A stretch of DNA of 11,025 bases from Spirochaetaceae bacterium (GTDB lineage Bacteria; Spirochaetota; Spirochaetia; B11-G9): contig JAUVLL010000068.1 in the NCBI GenBank assembly GCA_030600745.1, forward strand, positions 1 through 11,025, written 5' to 3'. The position numbers were made by a program, and so were the translations under genes. The stretch's first letter is position 1. Every line of letters begins with the position of its first letter. Under the pieces are notes generated by a model. The model was given only the letters and a program-made list of their open reading frames with translations, searched no databases and was not told where the DNA came from. Below, piece after piece: positions 6,275-11,025 of this stretch.

Positions 6275-6303
6275 AGTATACCATATCTATTGACTTGTGC
6301 AAT
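6275..6303 (-). promoter_or_regulatory. yefM-yoeB promoter
   Basis: On the minus strand: a good -10 TATACT (6280-6275) with only weak -35 candidates about 16-17 bases upstream (TTGCAC or ATTGCA, around 6297-6303). The predicted start point is near 6268, leaving about 18 bases with the ribosome site. The -35 zone overlaps the repeat array described separately. Confidence 0.5.
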
Positions 6304-6330
6304 AAATTGTACAATAATATTTGCAATAAA
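6295..6330. promoter_or_regulatory. Tandem 12-mers with a TTGTACAA palindrome: probable YefM operator
   Basis: TTGTGCAATAAA (6295-6306) is followed directly by TTGTACAATAAT (6307-6318), then after two bases by a partial copy TTGCAATAAA (6321-6330). The middle copy contains the perfect palindrome ATTGTACAAT (6306-6315). The E. coli yefM-yoeB operator is built on TGTACA palindromes, so this is the likely YefM/YoeB binding site. It overlaps the -35 zone of yefM and lies 24 bases from GntR box A. Confidence 0.6.
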
Positions 6331-6346
6331 AAATTATCAATTTTAT

Positions 6347-6367
6347 TATCATATTATCAGACAATAC
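6347..6367. promoter_or_regulatory. GntR box A, upstream of the catabolic operon promoter
   Basis: The core is TTATCAGACAA (6354-6364). The surrounding 21 bases recur at 6393-6413 with one mismatch, 46 bases further on. The core is an imperfect palindrome of form TTnTCnGAnAA and matches the known FadR-subfamily pattern TnGTnnnACnA except for one base. It ends five bases before the -35 element. Confidence 0.7.
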
Positions 6368-6369
6368 TC

Positions 6370-6398
6370 TTGACAGCTTATTATTCGAGGAATATCAT
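6370..6398 (+). promoter_or_regulatory. Promoter of the transaldolase-iolBDE operon
   Basis: -35 TTGACA (6370-6375), a 17-base spacer, and -10 TATCAT (6393-6398, one base off consensus). The predicted start point is about 6405, giving a leader of about 34 bases with AGGAGG before ATG 6439. The two GntR boxes lie on either side. Confidence 0.8.
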
Positions 6399-6413
6399 AA
6401 TATCAGACAATAC
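6393..6413. promoter_or_regulatory. GntR box B, over -10 and start point of the catabolic operon
   Basis: ATATCAGACAA at 6400-6410, within the second copy of the 21-base repeat, which also includes the -10 hexamer. Bound protein here would block RNA polymerase directly, so repression is the simplest reading. Confidence 0.7.
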
Positions 6414-6438
6414 GTATGTCCGTAATAGGAGGAGAAAG

Positions 6439-7518
6439 ATGACTAGTAACAAACCTCTGCTTCAGAAAATGGCAGAAACAACTGATACAGATTATTGGAA
6501 TGATTCATGTGCAATTTCAGAACTTGAATACGCGATACCTCGCGGGGCTGTTGGAGCAACGACGAATCCGGTAATTGTTCTTAACGTACTAAAAAAAGAG
6601 TACGATCTCTGGGAAGATAGAATTCTTGAAATAATAAAGGAAAATCCAAAGTTTGATGAAGATGAAGTTTCATGGCAGCTTATCGAAGAGATGGCTGTTA
6701 AGGGAGCAGAGCTTCTCTATCCGGTTTTTGAACGGGAAGGTGGATTAAAGGGAAGAATTTCAATTCAAACAAATGCCAAGTACTACCGCAATGCTCAAAA
6801 GATAAGTGATCAGGCTGTACGGTTTAGTAAACTTGCACCAAACATGCAGGTTAAAATACCCGCCACAGCAGCAGGAATCGAAGCTATGGAGGAAGCTACA
6901 TACCAGGGTGTAAGTATAAACGCCACTGTATGTTTTAATGTGCCTCAGGCTGTTGCAGTAGGAGAAGCTGTTGATCGTGGTCTTAAAAGAAGGGAAGCAG
7001 AAGGAAAGGATACTTCTACGATGTCACCGGTATGCACAATCATGGTAGGGCGTCTTGATGACTGGTTAAAGATAGTTGCAAACAAAGAGGGAATAATTAT
7101 TAATCCTGCTTTTCTTGATAGAGCAGGAGTGGCAGCTATGAAGAAAGCTGTAAAGATCTATAAAGACAGGGGATATAAAACACGGATGCTTGCTGCAGCT
7201 TATCGAAATCAGCTTCACTGGTCTGAGCTAATTGGCGGCAACATTATTCACACAATACCGTATAAATGGCAGGTCCGTTACAATAGCTCTGATGTTGAGA
7301 TAAAGGATACAGTAAATGAAGAAGAGGATCCTGCTATGATCGAAGAACTATCCCGGAAGTTTGAAGATTTTAAAAAAGCTTATGAGCCTTATGGTATTAA
7401 AATAGAAGATTTTGACGCCTTTGGAGCTACTGCACGAACTATGCGAGGTTTTATTGGCGGTTATAATCAGCTTGTTGATATAATAAGAGATTTAATGATT
7501 CCAAATCCTGATGTATAG
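6439..7518 (+). CDS. Transaldolase/fructose-6-phosphate-aldolase family protein, inositol operon
   Basis: A 359-residue TIM-barrel aldolase of the transaldolase family. Visible family motifs: Asp22 (NDS), GATTNPV at 39-45, Schiff-base Lys139 in QVKIPATAAGIEAME, INATVCFN at 160-167, VGRLDDW at 203-209 (phosphate-binding Arg205), and AAAYRN with Arg256. Two key positions differ from true transaldolases. The catalytic Glu (E. coli TalB Glu96) aligns with Gln110 in GRISIQT, as in the aldolase FSA, and the position of TalB Phe178 (Tyr in FSA) is Met202. There is also an insertion of about 16 residues before Met202. ATG 6439 has AGGAGG six bases upstream; an earlier in-frame ATG (6295) would run through the promoter and is rejected. 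As first gene of the inositol operon it may be an aldolase in this pathway or in the handling of its triose products; this is inference. Confidence 0.85.
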   Translation: MTSNKPLLQKMAETTDTDYWNDSCAISELEYAIPRGAVGATTNPVIVLNVLKKEYDLWEDRILEIIKENPKFDEDEVSWQLIEEMAVKGAELLYPVFEREGGLKGRISIQTNAKYYRNAQKISDQAVRFSKLAPNMQVKIPATAAGIEAMEEATYQGVSINATVCFNVPQAVAVGEAVDRGLKRREAEGKDTSTMSPVCTIMVGRLDDWLKIVANKEGIIINPAFLDRAGVAAMKKAVKIYKDRGYKTRMLAAAYRNQLHWSELIGGNIIHTIPYKWQVRYNSSDVEIKDTVNEEEDPAMIEELSRKFEDFKKAYEPYGIKIEDFDAFGATARTMRGFIGGYNQLVDIIRDLMIPNPDV

Positions 7519-7652
7519 TAAGAGGTACTGTATTAAAAAGGGGAGATGACCTGAAGTAACAGACATATCGGCACTAACGTTTCTGAAATAGCATACAGAT
7601 GTAGGGAATCCTTTAAAGCAGGGGAAATGTTAGGAATTTAACAGGAGCATAT
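7519..7652 (+). other. Untranslated spacer between transaldolase gene and iolB
   Basis: 134 bases with no open frame above a few codons, no clear terminator and no strong promoter. It contains several purine-rich tracts that look like ribosome sites without genes behind them (near 7538-7546 and 7619-7627), which may be the remains of a lost gene. The real iolB ribosome site AGGAG is at 7643-7647. Confidence 0.4.
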
Positions 7653-8465
7653 ATGATAGTAAAAAAGGATAATTCATTAGAGTATGGATTTACGGAAGTT
7701 ACAGAGCAGCATGGGAAGCATAGTGAACTACTTCTTGATTTTGGTATTTTAAAGATGAAGGCAGGTGATAAGACTGTTTCAGAGACTGGCCGTGAAAGAG
7801 CCTGGTTATTAATAAAAGGTACTGTGACATTTATTTGGGAAGATACAAATAGAACTGTTACAAGAAATTCATGTTTCGATGAAGCTCCCTATGTACTTCA
7901 TGTTTCAAAAGATACAGAAGTTACTATAGAAACAAATTCTGAATGTGAAATTTGTGTGGAACAGGTTGATAACAGCAATAGTTTTGATGCTAAACTGTAT
8001 ACACCCAGGGATGTCAGAACCGATATCTTTGGTGCAGGTACTCTGAATGAGACTTCAATAAGGTCTGTTCGCACTGTTTTTGACGGAGAGATCAATCCCC
8101 TGTCCAATATGGTATTGGGAGAAGTTATTAACCACCCCGGTAAATGGTCCAGTTATCCCCCCCATGATCACCCCCAGCCGGAGATCTATCATTACAGATT
8201 CTTTCCTGAACAGGGGTTCGGCATATCAGTTCTTGATGATGATGCCCATGTTGTAAAAAATGGCGATACGTCTCTTATACATCCCAATAGAACACATTCC
8301 CAGGGTGCAGCTCCGGGGTATGCCATGTACTATATATGGATGATTTCCCATTTGCCGGATGACAGGTGGCTTCCAACCACAAGATACTACAGAGAAGAAC
8401 ATAAGTGGCTCCTTGGGGATAACGTAAAAATTTGGCCGGAACGAAAGTATGGAGGAGAAAAATGA
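7653..8465 (+). CDS. iolB: 5-deoxy-glucuronate isomerase
   Basis: A 270-residue bicupin, the usual length for IolB. It converts 5-deoxy-D-glucuronate to 5-dehydro-2-deoxy-D-gluconate in the cytoplasm, the step after IolD. The diagnostic stretch GKWSSYPPHDHPQPEIYHYRF (163-183) carries probable metal ligands His171, His173 and Glu177, with His215 (NRTHSQGAAPGYAMYY) as the probable fourth. The loop after PPH.H is shorter than in Bacillus IolB, where several acidic residues are inserted. ATG 7653 has AGGAG five bases upstream. The stop overlaps the iolD start (ATGA), so the two are translated together. Confidence 0.93.
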   Translation: MIVKKDNSLEYGFTEVTEQHGKHSELLLDFGILKMKAGDKTVSETGRERAWLLIKGTVTFIWEDTNRTVTRNSCFDEAPYVLHVSKDTEVTIETNSECEICVEQVDNSNSFDAKLYTPRDVRTDIFGAGTLNETSIRSVRTVFDGEINPLSNMVLGEVINHPGKWSSYPPHDHPQPEIYHYRFFPEQGFGISVLDDDAHVVKNGDTSLIHPNRTHSQGAAPGYAMYYIWMISHLPDDRWLPTTRYYREEHKWLLGDNVKIWPERKYGGEK

Positions 8466-10336
8466 GTACTATCAGATTAACAATGGCCCAGGCTCTGGTG
8501 AAGTTTTTAGACAATCAGTTTGTTTCCTTTGATGGAGTAGAGGAAAAGTTTATCCATGGAGTCTTCGGAATTTTCGGACATGGAAATGTTGTAGGTTTGG
8601 GAGAAGCTCTAGAGGAGCCTAATCATTCCTTAAAGTTTATCCAGGGACATAATGAACAGGGAATGGCCCATGCTGCAATAGGGTTTGCAAAACAGAACAA
8701 CAGACGTAAAATTATGGCTGTAACTTCGTCCATAGGGCCGGGGGCCTTAAATATGGTAACTGCGGCCGGTCTTGCAACAGTAAACCGTATACCTGTTCTC
8801 CTCCTTCCCGGAGATGTCTTTGCATGTCGTCAGCCTGATCCTGTACTGCAGCAGGTGGAACAGTTTCATGATTATTCAATAACTAGTAACGATGCCTTTA
8901 AACCAGTCTGTAGATACTGGGATCGGATAAACCGTCCTGAGCAGATAATGAGTGCAGCTATTAATGCTATGAGAATTTTGACAGATCCGGTGGATACTGG
9001 CGCAGTTTGTCTGGCTCTTCCTCAGGATGTGCAGGGAGAAGCATGGGATTATCCTGAAGAGTTTTTTAAGAAGCGTATCCATTACCTGGAAAGAAGAGAA
9101 TTAAGTACATCTGCCGCTGTCAGAGCAGCAGATATTGTCCTGTCAAAAAAGAAACCCATGGTTATCTGCGGCGGTGGAGTCAGGTACTCAGAGGCCGGAG
9201 AGGTCCTTGCAGATTTCTGCGAAGAGTTCAATATCCCCTTTGGGGAAACCCAGGCAGGTAAATCAGCCGTTGTATGGGACCACCCTATGAATCTCGGCGG
9301 TCTTGGTGTTACCGGCGGGCTGGCAGCAAACAAAATTGCGGCCGAAGCAGATCTGGTTATAGCTGTCGGAACCCGCCTGTCCGATTTTACTACAGACAGC
9401 AAGTGGGCATTCAAAAATCCTGAAGTAGAGTTTTTATCCTTAAATATCAGCAGTTTCGATGCCCATAAAATGAATTCAAAACCTTTTCTGTGTGATGCTC
9501 GTTCCGGTCTGATTGCTTTGAGTGATATTCTGAATACGAAGGGATATAGTTCCTCCTATTCAGACGAGATCAAAACAGTAAAAGCCAAATGGAACAGCGA
9601 AGTTAACAAACTGTATGAAACAGAGATGGATGGGGATGACTATTCCCAGTTAAGGGTTCTGGGGCTGATGAATGAAGAACTATTTGATAAAGATGCAATA
9701 ATTGTCGGCGCATCCGGAAGCCTTCCAGGGGATCTTCAGAGAGTCTGGAGACCAAAGGTTAAAGATACCTATCATATGGAGTACGGTTTTTCCTGTATGG
9801 GTTATGAAGTTTCCGGCGCCTTTGGAGCTAAGCTTGCAGAACCGGACAGGGAAGTGTACGTAATGGCCGGTGACGGTAGTTTTGTTATGCTCCATTCGGA
9901 ACTTCTTACTTCCATCCAGGAAGGGGTAAAGATCAATGTGATGCTTTTTGACAACAATGGTTTTGGATGTATTGATAATTTACAGCGAAGTCAGGGGATC
10001 CCTAAATTCGGTTGTGAATTAAAATATAGAAATCCGGAAACAGGTCGTCTGGATGAGGGTGGGAAATTAATACCTGTAGATTATGCAGCTATTGCTGCCG
10101 GTTATGGCTGCAGGGTTTGGACTGTGAAAAATTCGGAAGAGCTAAAAACGGCAGTAAGAGAAGCAAAAAAAAGCCTTGTTTCAACTCTTATTGATATAAA
10201 GGTAGGATTCGATTCCATGTCTGACGGTTATGATAGTTGGTGGAGAGTTGGAACACCCGAAGTATCAGAAAAGCCTGAAGTGGTAAAAGCAAATAATACA
10301 TTAAAAGAAAATATTAACAAGGTTAAGCAGTTCTAA
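8462..10336 (+). CDS. iolD: 3D-(3,5/4)-trihydroxycyclohexane-1,2-dione acylhydrolase (ring-opening, ThDP-dependent)
   Basis: 624 residues, full length for IolD. It opens the six-membered ring of the dione made by IolE to give 5-deoxy-D-glucuronate. It has the three-domain layout of thiamine-diphosphate enzymes: the N-terminal PYR domain with the cofactor-activating Glu65 in GHNEQGMAHAAIGFA, the central domain with 'KKPMVICGGGVRYSEAG', and the C-terminal PP domain with the ThDP/Mg motif GDGS at 470-473 ending in DNNGFG (Asn498-Asn499). ATG 8462 is chosen because GGAGG lies six bases upstream and it overlaps the iolB stop; the earlier in-frame start at 8432 is inside iolB and has no ribosome site. 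iolE follows after 18 bases. Confidence 0.96.
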   Translation: MSTIRLTMAQALVKFLDNQFVSFDGVEEKFIHGVFGIFGHGNVVGLGEALEEPNHSLKFIQGHNEQGMAHAAIGFAKQNNRRKIMAVTSSIGPGALNMVTAAGLATVNRIPVLLLPGDVFACRQPDPVLQQVEQFHDYSITSNDAFKPVCRYWDRINRPEQIMSAAINAMRILTDPVDTGAVCLALPQDVQGEAWDYPEEFFKKRIHYLERRELSTSAAVRAADIVLSKKKPMVICGGGVRYSEAGEVLADFCEEFNIPFGETQAGKSAVVWDHPMNLGGLGVTGGLAANKIAAEADLVIAVGTRLSDFTTDSKWAFKNPEVEFLSLNISSFDAHKMNSKPFLCDARSGLIALSDILNTKGYSSSYSDEIKTVKAKWNSEVNKLYETEMDGDDYSQLRVLGLMNEELFDKDAIIVGASGSLPGDLQRVWRPKVKDTYHMEYGFSCMGYEVSGAFGAKLAEPDREVYVMAGDGSFVMLHSELLTSIQEGVKINVMLFDNNGFGCIDNLQRSQGIPKFGCELKYRNPETGRLDEGGKLIPVDYAAIAAGYGCRVWTVKNSEELKTAVREAKKSLVSTLIDIKVGFDSMSDGYDSWWRVGTPEVSEKPEVVKANNTLKENINKVKQF

Positions 10337-10354
10337 TAGCGCAACGAGGGGGTT

Positions 10355-11025
10355 ATGAATATGGATAAAGCAAAAGTGAAGCTTGCAATGGCACCGATTG
10401 GATGGACGAATGACGATATGCCCGATCTTGGAAGGGAAAATAGTTTCGAGCAGTGCATCAGTGAAATGGCTCTGGCAGGTTATGCAGGTTCGGAAGTAGG
10501 CAATAAGTATCCTGATGATCCACAGGTTTTAAAATCCTATCTGGATGTAAGGGGTTTAACAATCTGTAATCAGTGGTTCAGTTCCTTTCTGGTATCAAAA
10601 CCTTTAGCAGAAGTAGAAGAAGAGTTTCAAAAACAGATGGATTTTCTAAAAAAAGTTGGTGCTGAAGTTATAGGACCTTCCGAGCAGACAAGGTCCTGTC
10701 AGGGACAGGATGTCTCTGTCTTTTCAGGAAAGGCTATGTTTAGTTCTGAGGAGTTTAAGAGACTAACAACCGGAATGGATCATCTGGGAAAAATAGCCAG
10801 GGATGCGGGTATGAAACTGGCCTTTCATCACCATATGGGAACTGGTGTTCAGACCATAGAGGAAACTGAACGATTTCTAAATGATACGAATTCCGATTAT
10901 GTTTATCTACTGTATGATTCAGGTCACTTTGCATTCTCCCAGGAAGATCCTGTAGCTGCGTTGAGAAAATTTATCAGCCGTGTGGAGCATGTCCATCTAA
11001 AAGATCTTCGTACAAATGTTTTTGC
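10355..11025 (+). CDS. iolE: Inosose (2-keto-myo-inositol) dehydratase, 3' end cut by window
   Basis: The first 223 codons of a gene that runs off the window, roughly three quarters of a typical IolE. It is a xylose-isomerase-like TIM barrel that dehydrates 2-keto-myo-inositol to the dione used by IolD. Strong family matches: APIGWTNDDMPDLG near the N-terminus, FEQCISEMALAGYAGSEVGNKYP, the central AFHHHMGTGVQTIEETERFL, the metal-site region YDSGHFAFSQEDP, and VEHVHLKDLR. GAGG five bases before ATG 10355 supports that start; ATG 10361, two codons later, is possible. It is co-transcribed with iolD. More inositol genes are expected downstream, out of view. Confidence 0.95.
   Translation, partial: MNMDKAKVKLAMAPIGWTNDDMPDLGRENSFEQCISEMALAGYAGSEVGNKYPDDPQVLKSYLDVRGLTICNQWFSSFLVSKPLAEVEEEFQKQMDFLKKVGAEVIGPSEQTRSCQGQDVSVFSGKAMFSSEEFKRLTTGMDHLGKIARDAGMKLAFHHHMGTGVQTIEETERFLNDTNSDYVYLLYDSGHFAFSQEDPVAALRKFISRVEHVHLKDLRTNVF

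Noticed and set aside
6295..6330. A CRISPR-like or iteron array in the tandem 12-mers
   Set aside because: Copies are adjacent or two bases apart, with no spacers, only three copies, and no cas or replication genes nearby; an operator fits better.
6295..6438. A 48-codon N-terminal extension of the transaldolase-family protein, from ATG 6295
   Set aside because: It runs through the operators and the -35/-10 promoter, is low-complexity (Asn/Ile/Tyr), and ATG 6439 has a perfect AGGAGG and starts at the family's usual N-terminus.
8432..8461. An earlier in-frame start for iolD
   Set aside because: It lies in the iolB coding region without a ribosome site; ATG 8462 has GGAGG and the typical ATGA overlap.
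9082..9414. A 110-codon minus-strand frame within iolD
   Set aside because: Antisense shadow of a strongly conserved enzyme, with no ribosome site and no protein features. The same holds for the other antisense frames inside the permease, ATPase and iolB genes.

Overview
The window reads as an AT-rich bacterial chromosome segment that handles a sugar or polyol, most likely myo-inositol. Codon use, strong AGGAGG-type ribosome sites and the gene mix would fit an anaerobic spirochaete or a similar Gram-negative fermenter. That taxonomic guess rests on general impression only and is weak.

Layout. (1) Positions 2-3591, + strand: a CUT1-type sugar ABC transporter operon, with the C-terminal part of a substrate-binding protein, two permeases and a MalK/UgpC-type ATPase. 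A 10-bp stem hairpin lies between the binding protein and the first permease. (2) 3582-4310, +: a 242-codon gene I do not recognise. It starts inside the last codons of the ATPase gene and carries a 26-bp perfect palindrome. (3) 4410-4849, +: a short hicBA toxin-antitoxin pair. (4) 4861-5571, -: a GntR/FadR-type (FCD) regulator with its own promoter and an apparently leaderless mRNA. (5) about 5639-5736: a possible transposase scrap. (6) 5736-6250, -: a clear yefM-yoeB toxin-antitoxin pair. (7) 6251-6438: a dense divergent control region. (8) 6439-11025 (runs off the edge), +: a catabolic operon with a transaldolase-family protein, iolB, iolD and the start of iolE.

How it fits together. IolE, IolD and IolB are successive steps of myo-inositol breakdown: 2-keto-myo-inositol to the trihydroxycyclohexanedione, to 5-deoxy-glucuronate, to 5-dehydro-2-deoxygluconate. 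The dehydrogenase, kinase, aldolase and semialdehyde dehydrogenase (IolG, IolC, IolJ, IolA) are not in the window. The GntR protein probably represses the operon: near-identical copies of a TTnTCnGAnAA box flank the operon promoter (one just upstream of -35, one over the start point), and similar boxes lie at the gntR promoter. The ABC transporter may import the substrate, but this rests on proximity only.

Most unusual points: the shared GntR-box promoter architecture; a transaldolase-family enzyme with a Gln where transaldolases have the catalytic Glu; an unknown protein translationally coupled to the transporter ATPase; and two toxin-antitoxin modules bracketing the regulator, one sharing its control region with the catabolic operon.
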